From Hydrogenophaga taeniospiralis CCUG 15921 (GTDB lineage: Bacteria; Pseudomonadota; Gammaproteobacteria; Burkholderiales; Burkholderiaceae_C): a stretch of 64,000 nt of DNA. The notes beneath the pieces are model-generated. The model did not search any database, was not told the origin of the DNA, and saw only the letters and a list, made by a program, of their open reading frames with translations. The stretch lies in contig NZ_BCWR01000015.1 of NCBI RefSeq assembly GCF_001592305.1, positions 62,001 to 126,000 on the forward strand. Direction: 5' to 3'. Both the position numbers and the translations under genes were made by a program. The first letter of the stretch is position 1, and every line of letters starts with the position of its first letter. Positions 30,551-39,409 of this stretch are shown piece after piece.

Positions 30551-30580
30551 TTGACTTCACAGGGTTTGCACGGGTACACT
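30551..30580 (+). promoter_or_regulatory. Sigma-70 promoter for mdh
   Basis: TTGACT (30551-30556), 18-bp spacer, TACACT (30575-30580). The leader to the mdh ATG would be about 110 nt, with a CTGGAG ribosome binding site at 30685-30690. Confidence 0.6.
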
Positions 30581-30697
30581 CGCAGGCTGCGTCAGAACCA
30601 CCTCTTACGGGTTTGCCCGCGTCTTTGTGGCCTCCGCCCCGGGGTTCTCCCCGCCGATTTCTTTCACCTTTCCACCGTCCTTTCTGGAGTTTTCACC

Positions 30698-31684
30698 ATG
30701 AGCAAGAAGCCCGTTCGTGTTGCCGTCACCGGCGCCGCTGGTCAAATCGGTTACGCCCTGCTGTTCCGCATCGCCTCGGGCGAAATGCTGGGCAAGGACC
30801 AGCCCGTGATCCTGCAACTGCTGGAAATCCCCGACGAGAAGGCCCAGAAGGCGCTCAAGGGCGTGATGATGGAATTGGAAGACTGCGCCTTTCCGCTGCT
30901 GGCCGGCATGGAAGCCCACAGCGACCCGATGACCGCCTTCAAGGACACCGACTACGCGCTGCTGGTCGGCTCGCGTCCGCGCGGCCCCGGCATGGAGCGT
31001 GCCGAGCTGCTGAGCATCAACGGCGCCATCTTCACCGCCCAGGGCAAGGCCCTGAACGCCGTGGCCAGCCGCAACGTCAAGGTGCTGGTGGTCGGCAACC
31101 CGGCCAATACCAACGCCTACATCGCCATGAAGGCCGCCCCCGATCTGAAGCCGGGCAACTTCACCGCCATGCTGCGCCTGGACCACAACCGCGCCGCCAG
31201 CCAGCTGGCCGCCAAGACCGGCAAGGCCGTGTCCTCCATCAAGAAGCTGGCCGTGTGGGGCAACCACTCGCCCACCATGTACGCCGACTACCGCTTCGCC
31301 ACCATCGACGGTGCTTCAGTCAAGGACATGATCAACGACCAGGCCTGGAACAAGGACGTTTTCCTGCCCACCGTGGGCAAGCGCGGCGCCGCCATCATTG
31401 AAGCGCGCGGCCTCTCTTCCGCCGCCTCGGCCGCCAACGCCGCCATCGACCACATGCGCGACTGGGCCCTGGGCACCAACGGCGAATGGGTCACCATGGG
31501 CATCCCGTCGCAAGGCTGGTACGGCATCCCCAAGGACGTGATGTTCGGCTTCCCCGTCACCTGCGCCAACGGCGAGTACACGGTGGTCGAAGGCCTGGAG
31601 ATCGACGCCTTCTCGCAAGAGTGCATCAACAAGACCCTGGCCGAGCTGCAAGGCGAGCAGGACGGCGTCAAGCACCTGCTGTAA
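30698..31684 (+). CDS. mdh: Malate dehydrogenase
   Basis: NAD-dependent malate/oxaloacetate interconversion. Rossmann start [21 protein letters not shown]; substrate Arg residues in [28 protein letters not shown]; catalytic His in [13 protein letters not shown]. 328 residues, of the LDH-like MDH type common in betaproteobacteria. The start ATG follows a clear ribosome binding site. First gene of mdh-citE-hypothetical-acnB. Confidence 0.97.
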   Translation: MSKKPVRVAVTGAAGQIGYALLFRIASGEMLGKDQPVILQLLEIPDEKAQKALKGVMMELEDCAFPLLAGMEAHSDPMTAFKDTDYALLVGSRPRGPGMERAELLSINGAIFTAQGKALNAVASRNVKVLVVGNPANTNAYIAMKAAPDLKPGNFTAMLRLDHNRAASQLAAKTGKAVSSIKKLAVWGNHSPTMYADYRFATIDGASVKDMINDQAWNKDVFLPTVGKRGAAIIEARGLSSAASAANAAIDHMRDWALGTNGEWVTMGIPSQGWYGIPKDVMFGFPVTCANGEYTVVEGLEIDAFSQECINKTLAELQGEQDGVKHLL

Positions 31685-31702
31685 CCCGTTGGTAACCACG
31701 GC

Positions 31703-32707
31703 GTGATCCATCCGCGCGACATTCTTCTGGGGGCCCAGGCCGGCGCGTTCGCGCTGCCGGTCTGCGACCACTACAGCGGGGTGGAAGCTCGGATGAAGAA
31801 GAGCCTGCAGCTGCAGGCCGAGATGACCGAGGAGTTCGGCACCTGCGTGTTCGACGTCACGCTCGACTGCGAAGATGGCGCCCCGGTGGGCGGCGAGGCG
31901 GATCATGCGGCGCTGGTCACCGCGCTCGCGCTGGGCGCGGCGCCCGAGGCCCGCGTGGCCGTTCGCGTGCACCCGGTGGACCACCCGGCCTTCGACGCCG
32001 ACGTGGCCACCATCGCGGGGCAGGCCGCTTCGAAGCTGGTGCACCTGATGGTGCCCAAGGTCGAGTCGGTGGCCGATGTGCTGCGCGCCGTGGCCGCCAT
32101 GGACGCCGCCGGCGCGACCGCGCTGCCGTTGCACGTGCTGATCGAGTCGCCCGCTGCGGTGCACTGGGCCTTTGACATCGCGGCTCACCCGCGCGTGCAG
32201 AGCCTGAGTTTTGGGCTGATGGACTTCGTGTCCGCGCATGGCGGCGCGATTCCGGCGGACGGCATGAGCATGGCCGGGCAGTTCAGCCACCCGCTGGTGC
32301 TGCGCGCCAAGCTCGAGATCGCCAGCGCCTGCCATGCCAACGGCAAGGTGCCGTCGCATTGCGTGGTTACCGAGTTCAAGGACACCCAGGCGCTGGGCCA
32401 GGCCGCGCGCACGGCCGCGCGAGAACTCGGCTACACCCGCATGTGGAGCATCCACCCCGACCAGATACGGCCGGTGCTCGAAGCGTTCGCGCCCCGGGCC
32501 GACGAGATCGAACAGGCCGCCGCCATCCTGCTGGCCGCGCAGCGGGCCGACTGGGCGCCGGTGCCGCACGACGGCCGTCTGCACGACCGCGCGAGCTACC
32601 GCTTCTTCTGGCAGGTGCTGGTGCGCGCCCACGCGACCGGGCGTCCGATGCCCGAAGAGGTGACTCCCTTTTTCGCCACAATGAACGTTTTGGCTGATCA
32701 ATCATGA
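31703..32707 (+). CDS. CitE-like HpcH/HpaI-family CoA-ester lyase or aldolase
   Basis: 334-residue TIM-barrel protein of the CitE/malyl-CoA lyase group. Metal-ligand motifs [16 protein letters not shown] and [11 protein letters not shown] are present, with a helical C-terminal segment ([14 protein letters not shown]). Citrate lyase alpha and gamma subunits are absent nearby, so it is unlikely to be part of a citrate lyase; a malyl-, methylmalyl- or citramalyl-CoA substrate is plausible. The start is GTG, 18 bp after mdh. Confidence 0.85.
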   Translation: MIHPRDILLGAQAGAFALPVCDHYSGVEARMKKSLQLQAEMTEEFGTCVFDVTLDCEDGAPVGGEADHAALVTALALGAAPEARVAVRVHPVDHPAFDADVATIAGQAASKLVHLMVPKVESVADVLRAVAAMDAAGATALPLHVLIESPAAVHWAFDIAAHPRVQSLSFGLMDFVSAHGGAIPADGMSMAGQFSHPLVLRAKLEIASACHANGKVPSHCVVTEFKDTQALGQAARTAARELGYTRMWSIHPDQIRPVLEAFAPRADEIEQAAAILLAAQRADWAPVPHDGRLHDRASYRFFWQVLVRAHATGRPMPEEVTPFFATMNVLADQS

Positions 32708-33312
32708 AGGGGACACTGACCATGGCAAGGACGCAAGCCTCCACCTCCACCTGTACCGCATGGGTTCTGGGCGCCGTTCTGGCGTTGTCGAGCGGGCCGG
32801 GCATGGCCCAGTCCAAACCCAAGGCGAATCTGCGCAAAGCCGCGCCCGTGGCCATGCCCGCGCCGGTCGATCCGGTGCTGACCGAACGCGATCTGGGGGT
32901 GGCCGCCCGGGTGCATGTCGGCACCTTTCCCTGTGATCTGGGCAGCACGGTCCTGCTGGAGCCCGACACGCAGGCCAATGGCTTTTTCCACCTGCACCTG
33001 AACAAGGACCGCTACCGCATGCACCCGGTCGAGAGCCGCACCGGTGCGATACGGCTGGAAGACCCGGTGCAGGGCGTGGTGTGGATCCAGCTGGCCAACA
33101 AGTCCATGTTGATGAGCCAGAAACTCGGCCGCCGTCTGGCCGACGAATGCATGGGCGACGTCCAGCGCCAGGTGGCCGAGGCCCTGAAAACCAACCCGGC
33201 ACCGAGCTTGTTCGAGCCCCTGCCAACCCCTCCCGCTGCGGCAGCCACCACCACCGGCTGCAACCGCAACCCCGAATCCCAACCTTTGACCTCTGGAGTT
33301 GAAACATGTTGA
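32704..33312 (+). CDS. Secreted hypothetical protein between citE-like and acnB
   Basis: 202 residues; I do not recognise a named family. A signal peptide is visible ([18 protein letters not shown], cleavage near residue 35). The mature domain has two Cys residues well apart (FPCDLGS and DECMGD) that could form a disulfide, and ends in a Pro/Ala-rich tail. It overlaps the CitE-like gene by 4 bp and acnB by 7 bp, so it is translated from the TCA transcript although its product leaves the cytoplasm. The ATG at 32722 is an alternative start. Confidence 0.8.
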   Translation: MKGTLTMARTQASTSTCTAWVLGAVLALSSGPGMAQSKPKANLRKAAPVAMPAPVDPVLTERDLGVAARVHVGTFPCDLGSTVLLEPDTQANGFFHLHLNKDRYRMHPVESRTGAIRLEDPVQGVVWIQLANKSMLMSQKLGRRLADECMGDVQRQVAEALKTNPAPSLFEPLPTPPAAAATTTGCNRNPESQPLTSGVETC

Positions 33313-35894
33313 AAGCCTACCGAGAACACGTGGCCGAGCGCGCAGCGCTGGGCATCCCGCCCTTGCCGCTGACCGCGCAGCAGGTCGCTGATCTGATCGA
33401 GCTCATCAAGGCGCCGCCGGCTGGCGAAGACGCCTTCCTGCTTGACCTGCTCACGCACCGCGTGCCCCCGGGTGTGGACGATGCAGCCAAGGTCAAGGCC
33501 TCGTTCCTGGCCGCTGTGGCCCATGGCGACCTGAAGGTCGGTCTGGTGTCCAAGGCCAAGGCCACCGAGCTGCTCGGCACCATGGTGGGCGGCTACAACG
33601 TGCACCCGCTGATCGAGCTGCTGGATGACGCCGAAGTCGCCGGCGTGGCCGCCGAAGGGCTGAAGAAGACGCTGCTGATGTTCGACTTCTTCAACGACGT
33701 GGCCGAAAAAGCCAAGGCCGGCAACGCCAAGGCCAAGGAAGTCATGCAGTCCTGGGCCGACGCCGAGTGGTTCACCAGCCGCCCCGAAGTGCCCAAGTCC
33801 ATCACCGTGACCGTGTTCAAGGTGCCGGGCGAAACCAACACCGACGACCTCTCGCCCGCGCCCGACGCCTGGAGCCGCCCCGACATCCCGCTGCACTACC
33901 TGGCGATGCTGAAGAACACGCGCGAAGGTGCGGCCTTCAAGCCCGAAGAAGACGGCAAGCGCGGCCCGATGCAGTTCATCGAAGATCTGAAGAAAAAGGG
34001 CAACCTCGTGGCCTACGTGGGCGACGTGGTGGGTACCGGCTCTTCGCGCAAGTCCGCCACCAACAGCGTGATCTGGGCCACGGGCCAGGACATCCCCTTC
34101 GTTCCGAACAAACGCTTTGGTGGCGTCACCCTGGGCGGCAAGATCGCTCCCATCTTCTTCAACACGCAGGAAGACTCGGGCTCGCTGCCGATCGAAGTGG
34201 ACGTGTCCAAGCTGGAAATGGGCGACGTCGTTGACGTGATGCCCTACGACGGCAAGATCGTGCGCAACGGCGAAACCGTGGTCGAGTTCCAGCTCAAGAG
34301 CGACGTGCTGTTTGACGAAGTGCGCGCCGGCGGCCGCATCAACCTGATCATCGGCCGCTCGCTGACCGCCAAGGCGCGTGAGTTCCTGGGCCTGCCTGCC
34401 AGCACGCTGTTCCGCCTGCCCACCACGCCCGTGGCCACCAAGGCAGGCTTCACGCTGGCGCAGAAGATGGTGGGCCGCGCGGTCGGTCTGCCGGAAGGCC
34501 AGGGCGTGCGCCCGGGCACCTACTGCGAGCCGAAGATGACCACCGTGGGTTCGCAAGACACCACCGGCCCGATGACCCGCGACGAGCTGAAAGACCTGGC
34601 CTGCCTGGGTTTCAGTGCCGACCTGGTGATGCAGTCCTTCTGCCACACCGCGGCCTACCCGAAGCCGGTGGACGTGAAGACGCACCGCGAACTGCCCAAG
34701 TTCATCAGCAGCCGCGGCGGCGTCGCCCTGCGCCCGGGCGACGGCGTGATCCACTCGTGGCTCAACCGCCTGCTGCTGCCCGACACCGTCGGCACCGGCG
34801 GTGACTCGCACACCCGTTTCCCGATCGGCATTTCCTTCCCCGCCGGCTCCGGCCTCGTGGCCTTTGGCGCCGCCACCGGCGTGATGCCGCTGGACATGCC
34901 CGAGTCCGTGCTGGTGCGCTTCAAAGGCCAGATGCAGCCCGGCATCACGCTGCGCGATCTGGTGCACGCGATTCCGCTGTACGCCATCAAGGCCGGTCTG
35001 CTGACCGTGGCCAAGGCCGGCAAGAAGAACGTGTTCTCCGGCCGCATCCTGGAAATCGAAGGCCTGCCCGACCTCAAGGTCGAACAGGCGTTTGAGCTGT
35101 CCGACGCCTCGGCCGAGCGCTCGGCCGCCGGTTGCACCGTGAAACTCAACCCCGCTCCAATCAAGGAATACCTCACCAGCAACGTCGTGCTGATGAAGAA
35201 CATGATCGCCGACGGTTACGCCGACGCCCGCACGCTGCAGCGCCGCATCGAGAAGGTCGAAGCCTGGCTGGCCAACCCGAACCTGCTCGAAGCCGACAAG
35301 GACGCCGAATACGCGGCCGTGATCGAGATCGACCTGAACGAGCTGACCGAGCCCGTGCTGTGCTGCCCGAACGACCCGGACGACGCCAAGCTGCTTTCCG
35401 AAGTCGCCGGCGCCAAGATCGACGAGGTGTTCATCGGCTCCTGCATGACCAACATCGGCCACTTCCGTGCCGCCTCCAAGCTGCTCGAAGGCAAGCGCGA
35501 CATCCCGGTCAAGCTGTGGATCGCTCCGCCGACCAAGATGGACGCTTCGGAGCTGACCAAGGAAGGCCACTACGGCGTGTTCGGCGCCGCCGGTGCCCGC
35601 ACCGAAATGCCCGGCTGCTCGCTGTGCATGGGCAACCAGGCGCAGGTGCGCGAAGGCGCCACGGTCGTTTCCACCTCGACCCGCAACTTCCCCAACCGCC
35701 TGGGCAAGAACACCTTTGTGTACCTCGCCTCGGCCGAGCTGGCCGCCATCGCGTCCAAGCTGGGCCGCATCCCGACCGTGGCCGAATACCAGGCCGACAT
35801 GGGCGTGATCAACAAGGACGGCAGCCAGATCTACAAGTACATGAACTTCGACCAGATCGAAGAGTACGCGGAAGCCGCCAAGGCGGTTGCCTGA
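33306..35894 (+). CDS. acnB: Bifunctional aconitate hydratase 2 / 2-methylisocitrate dehydratase
   Basis: Main TCA-cycle aconitase, with the AcnB domain order: an N-terminal HEAT-like domain ([20 protein letters not shown]), then the swivel domain, then the catalytic domains. Cluster ligands are in [13 protein letters not shown] and [13 protein letters not shown]. 862 residues, close to E. coli AcnB. The start overlaps the upstream gene; a strong terminator follows 28 bp after the stop. Confidence 0.97.
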   Translation: MLKAYREHVAERAALGIPPLPLTAQQVADLIELIKAPPAGEDAFLLDLLTHRVPPGVDDAAKVKASFLAAVAHGDLKVGLVSKAKATELLGTMVGGYNVHPLIELLDDAEVAGVAAEGLKKTLLMFDFFNDVAEKAKAGNAKAKEVMQSWADAEWFTSRPEVPKSITVTVFKVPGETNTDDLSPAPDAWSRPDIPLHYLAMLKNTREGAAFKPEEDGKRGPMQFIEDLKKKGNLVAYVGDVVGTGSSRKSATNSVIWATGQDIPFVPNKRFGGVTLGGKIAPIFFNTQEDSGSLPIEVDVSKLEMGDVVDVMPYDGKIVRNGETVVEFQLKSDVLFDEVRAGGRINLIIGRSLTAKAREFLGLPASTLFRLPTTPVATKAGFTLAQKMVGRAVGLPEGQGVRPGTYCEPKMTTVGSQDTTGPMTRDELKDLACLGFSADLVMQSFCHTAAYPKPVDVKTHRELPKFISSRGGVALRPGDGVIHSWLNRLLLPDTVGTGGDSHTRFPIGISFPAGSGLVAFGAATGVMPLDMPESVLVRFKGQMQPGITLRDLVHAIPLYAIKAGLLTVAKAGKKNVFSGRILEIEGLPDLKVEQAFELSDASAERSAAGCTVKLNPAPIKEYLTSNVVLMKNMIADGYADARTLQRRIEKVEAWLANPNLLEADKDAEYAAVIEIDLNELTEPVLCCPNDPDDAKLLSEVAGAKIDEVFIGSCMTNIGHFRAASKLLEGKRDIPVKLWIAPPTKMDASELTKEGHYGVFGAAGARTEMPGCSLCMGNQAQVREGATVVSTSTRNFPNRLGKNTFVYLASAELAAIASKLGRIPTVAEYQADMGVINKDGSQIYKYMNFDQIEEYAEAAKAVA

Positions 35895-35922
35895 GCACCG
35901 GGCCGCTGGCCGGCTGAATGAC

Positions 35923-35952
35923 AAAGGCCCGGGGAGCGATCCCCGGGCCTTT
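35923..35952 (+). terminator. Intrinsic terminator after acnB
   Basis: A perfect 13-bp stem, AAAGGCCCGGGGA (35923-35935) and TCCCCGGGCCTTT (35940-35952), loop GCGA, followed by GTTTTGG. Ends the mdh-acnB operon. Confidence 0.88.
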
Positions 35953-36015
35953 GTTTTGGTGCTCGTCGACGCGTCGCCATTCCGGCCGACGCAGGCGCCT
36001 TGCTATGCTGCGCGC

Positions 36016-37950
36016 ATGTCGACACCACAGGCTTCCATGGGCATCGCAGCGCGGCTGGTAACCCTGCTGTTCAGCGCGGTGTTTGCCCTGGCGTTTGGCG
36101 GTGGCGGGCTGTATTTGGGTGTGCTGCCGCTGGCCCGCACGATGAGCGCCGCCTGGGAGGTCCGGTCCTGGCAGGCGGTGCCGGCCGAGGTGCTGTCGAG
36201 CCAGCTCATATCGAACCACGACGGCGACGGCACCACCTATGCGGTCCAGGCCCGTTACCGCTACTCCGCCGGTGGCCGCACCCACGAATCCACCCGCGTC
36301 GGGCTGGACCCGGCGGCCGGTCTGGACAACATCGGGGACTGGCACCAGCGGTGGCATGCGCGGCTGAATTCGGCCCGGAACCAGGGACAGACGGTCATGG
36401 TCTGGGTGGACCCCACAGACCCGACGCGGTCGGTGCTGGACCCGCACATCCGCTGGGCCATGGCCATCTTCCACCTGCCGTTTGCGCTGGTGTTCACGGG
36501 CGTGGGCCTGGGGGCTTTGTGGATGTTCTGGGGCGCGTTGTCCGGGCGCGGCACCAGCGCTTTCGGCGCCGCTCGTCTGCGCCGCTCCAGGACCACCGAT
36601 GCGGCGGCGCAACTGGCCGGCGGCGCAGCCGCCCGGAGCTCGGCCAGCCGCAGCCAGCGCTGGCTCTGGGTGTTTGCGCTGTTCTGGTGTGGCATCGCGT
36701 TTCCGATGGCCGCGCTGTTCTGGATGACCGGTTCGCCCTGGTGGGTCAAGCTCTTTGTGTCGGTCTTCGTGGTGGTCGGCATCGGCCTGCTCACGCTCGC
36801 CTGGCGCCAGTCGGTGCTGGCTTGGCGCTTTGCCGGGGCCACCGTGCGGTTCGTGCCGGCCGTGCCCCAGGCCGGGGAGGCCTTTGAGGTGGAACTGGCG
36901 CTGCCGCCCCGTGCGCTGCAGAACCCACCGTCTGGCGGTCGGCGGTTGCGGCTCGCGCAGTACCGGGTGGACGACGCGGGCTCCGGCACCCAGGAGCGGC
37001 AGGTGGAAGCTCTGGAGCGGGCTGCAGCGGCGATGCCCGACATGGCTGGCGGCGAGCGGTGGCATGCGCGCTTTGAGCTGCCGGCCGACGCGCCCACGCA
37101 CGGCGGCCGGCGCTCGGGCGAGCGGGTCGACTGGCGGCTGGAGATCCTGACTGCGGAGGGTGCTGTCGAGGTGTCGTACGACGTGCCGGTCCAGGAGACG
37201 CCAGCCCGGTCTGCGGGTCACCACCCGAGAGCCACGCCGGACCGGTTTGACCGCCGGGCGGCCTGGGGGCGTGAGGAGGCGATTCCGCCACGCCACGGGG
37301 GCTGGTCGGTCGGCGATGCTCCGTTGCCATTGCCGAAGCAGGTCCAGGTGGTCGAGCGTCCCGATGTCTGGGAGATGCGCTTCCGGCAGCGCGGGTGGCG
37401 CTGGGTGGCCGCGCTGGCGCTGGTGCCGATGGGGTTTTTTTCGGTGCTGTGGTGGCGGTCGGCGCCGCGCGGCTCCTGGCTCGATGCGCTGGGCTCCGGC
37501 CCCTGGTGGGGGGCGGCGCTCCTGCTGCTGGTGGCCTTGCATGCGGGCACGCGGCAATGGCGCCTGCGGGTGCGCGACGACGGTTTGGAGCGGGAGCTGG
37601 CTTCCTGGATGTGGCGCCGGACGCGGGTGCTTCCGCTGGCATCGCTCGACCACCTGTTTCGCAAGCTGCTCTACACACAAACCAGCGGGCAGACCACGAC
37701 GGAGTTCCATGCGCTGCATGCCCGCGAGGCGGCCGCCGGGCCCTCGGTCCGGCTGACCCCGGGCCTGCCCGGGGAGGCCTCGGCGGTGGCGGTGGCGCAG
37801 GCGTTGCAGGCGGCCGGGGAGCACCGGGCCGGGCGTTTCACCCCCGGCGCCCTGCGCGCGCCATCCGGCGCATCGTGGCGGCCTGCCGCCGGCTGGCTGG
37901 TCTGGGCCTTGTGGCTGCTGTTGCTCGCCGTGGGGCCTGGCTGGCTGTAA
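36016..37950 (+). CDS. DUF3592-type membrane protein
   Basis: 644-residue membrane protein of unknown function. A signal-anchor helix (LVTLLFSAVFALAFGGGGLYLG) is followed by a soluble DUF3592-like segment (VPAEVLSSQLISNHDGDGTTYAVQ to VMVWVDPTDPTRSVL), a helix (FALVFTGVGLGALWMFWG), two more near residues 215-260, a second large soluble region, and further helices near 465-510 and at the extreme C-terminus (AGWLVWALWLLLLAVGPGWL). It stands alone after the acnB terminator, with no obvious partner. Confidence 0.78.
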   Translation: MSTPQASMGIAARLVTLLFSAVFALAFGGGGLYLGVLPLARTMSAAWEVRSWQAVPAEVLSSQLISNHDGDGTTYAVQARYRYSAGGRTHESTRVGLDPAAGLDNIGDWHQRWHARLNSARNQGQTVMVWVDPTDPTRSVLDPHIRWAMAIFHLPFALVFTGVGLGALWMFWGALSGRGTSAFGAARLRRSRTTDAAAQLAGGAAARSSASRSQRWLWVFALFWCGIAFPMAALFWMTGSPWWVKLFVSVFVVVGIGLLTLAWRQSVLAWRFAGATVRFVPAVPQAGEAFEVELALPPRALQNPPSGGRRLRLAQYRVDDAGSGTQERQVEALERAAAAMPDMAGGERWHARFELPADAPTHGGRRSGERVDWRLEILTAEGAVEVSYDVPVQETPARSAGHHPRATPDRFDRRAAWGREEAIPPRHGGWSVGDAPLPLPKQVQVVERPDVWEMRFRQRGWRWVAALALVPMGFFSVLWWRSAPRGSWLDALGSGPWWGAALLLLVALHAGTRQWRLRVRDDGLERELASWMWRRTRVLPLASLDHLFRKLLYTQTSGQTTTEFHALHAREAAAGPSVRLTPGLPGEASAVAVAQALQAAGEHRAGRFTPGALRAPSGASWRPAAGWLVWALWLLLLAVGPGWL

Positions 37951-38025
37951 GAAGGTATCGGTGCAGGCTGCGGTGGATGACCCCGTCTGGACGCGGGCTC
38001 GGCCGAAAGAGTCCGTAGGGTTTGG

Positions 38026-38901
38026 TCAGGCCAGGCCGGTCAGCGTGCGCCAGCCCGGCCAGCTGTCGCGCGCAATGGCGAACTTGCGTGTGGCCTCGCT
38101 CCAGGAGGCGCCCACGGCCATGGCGTCGCTGAAGGCCTGGGGGTCGGTCACCCGTGTGCCGCCCAGCAGCGTCACGCCCCGCTCGAACAGGGCGTCCGGC
38201 CACAGCCCGGCCGAGGGGCCGATCACCGCGAAGCGCTTTGCGTTGGGCGCCGCGGCGAGCATGGCGTCCAGCGTGTCGTTGAGCAACATGGTCGAGGTGC
38301 CCACCACCACGTTGCAGGGGGCGAGGTCGGCGCGGTCCAGCGTGATGTGCACGTTCGGGAAACGCTCGCGCTGGCGCGCGACCATCTCGGCGTTCATCTC
38401 CACCACCGAGAGCCGCCCGCCGGCCTCGGCCACGCGTTTCACCAGCGGCGGAAAGAAACCGATCATGCCCAGGTGGTCCTGCGCGGTCAGTTGTACGTCG
38501 CCGAGCGAATTGCCCGCGGGCGGTGGCTCGTAGCCCACCCGGCGCCAGACCGAGTCGGTCAGGGCGTTGACGGCGGCCAGCGCGATGGCGCGCTCGACCG
38601 CGCTGCCACCGGCCAGGCCTTGCGCGAGGACCAACGGGTCGGCGCCCTTCAAGGGTAAATCACCACCGCCGTGCGCGCGCAGCAGCGCGGCCAGCGTGTC
38701 GCCGAGCAGCACGTAGGACAGGCCGAATCCGCCGTCTTCCAGCTCGATGGCGCAGAACTCGGCATCGTGCTCACCCGCGACGCCCGCGGTATCGGGCCGG
38801 CGGGGCACGTGCAGACGGCGCACGCGGGGCGCGGGATGCAGCTGCGCGATGGCCGCGAGCTGCGAGAGGATGGCCGAGGCGATGGAGGGTGTCGGGTTCA
38901 T
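38026..38901 (-). CDS. DUF364 protein, Rossmann-like
   Basis: 291 residues with the DUF364 pattern: an N-terminal domain (RRPDTAGVAGEHDAEFCAIE) and a C-terminal Rossmann-like domain with HLGMIGFFPPLVKRV, VVVGTSTMLLNDTLD and RFAVIGPSAGLWPDALF. The family is linked in the literature to metal-chelate or cofactor handling, but no substrate can be assigned here. No operon partner. Confidence 0.8.
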   Translation of the reverse strand: MNPTPSIASAILSQLAAIAQLHPAPRVRRLHVPRRPDTAGVAGEHDAEFCAIELEDGGFGLSYVLLGDTLAALLRAHGGGDLPLKGADPLVLAQGLAGGSAVERAIALAAVNALTDSVWRRVGYEPPPAGNSLGDVQLTAQDHLGMIGFFPPLVKRVAEAGGRLSVVEMNAEMVARQRERFPNVHITLDRADLAPCNVVVGTSTMLLNDTLDAMLAAAPNAKRFAVIGPSAGLWPDALFERGVTLLGGTRVTDPQAFSDAMAVGASWSEATRKFAIARDSWPGWRTLTGLA

Positions 38902-39409
38902 GGCGGCTCAATGACGGTGGGGCATGGTGCACACCCCGCAGGGAGGCTTGTGGTGGCTGATTCTGGCACCGGGCCGGCGTTGCCGGAGGACGACGACCGA
39001 GCCTGGCGCCATCGACGGAGTCGCGGCGGTTGCCCAACGTCAAGGAGCTGGGCTCTCTGGTCGACAAAGGCGTCGCATGCCAAGTACGTGGCTTTTTCCT
39101 CTGGCAGGACGTTGTAAGGCCAACGCAATGCCCGTTGAGCCAGACCTTGGTGGTCGATGACGGGCCATGTCGCGCGAACTGCGGCCGGTCGCTGCACTGC
39201 GCACGCCAATGGGCAGCGCACCGAGACCCAGTGCCGTCTGGAGCGACCACCGGCGCCATTTGGTGCGCGAAACGCCGACACATTGGGCGGCAAATCAAGG
39301 GATTTCCCGGTGACATAAGGTGGTCAGCGGATGCGAAAATTATTTATGTATGGATTCTTAATTCATATATGAATAACACGGCGTGAACTCGCCTCAAACT
39401 GGAGACATC
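38902..39409. other. Intergenic stretch of 500 bp without a clear gene
   Basis: Short frames are open on both strands, but none has a recognisable domain, a good ribosome binding site or support from context. The last 100 bp become AT-rich (near 39330-39380) and should hold the promoter of the GH95 gene. The middle may be decayed coding sequence; I cannot identify a source. Confidence 0.5.
39361..39374. promoter_or_regulatory. 14-bp palindrome upstream of the GH95 gene
   Basis: ATTCATATATGAAT is perfectly palindromic and lies 35 bp before the start ATG in an AT-rich island within GC-rich DNA. Candidate operator for a sugar-responsive regulator not in the window. Confidence 0.4.

Noticed and set aside
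38898-39293. 131-codon minus-strand frame upstream of the DUF364 gene
   Set aside because: No similarity recognised and no good start; kept only as part of the unexplained stretch.
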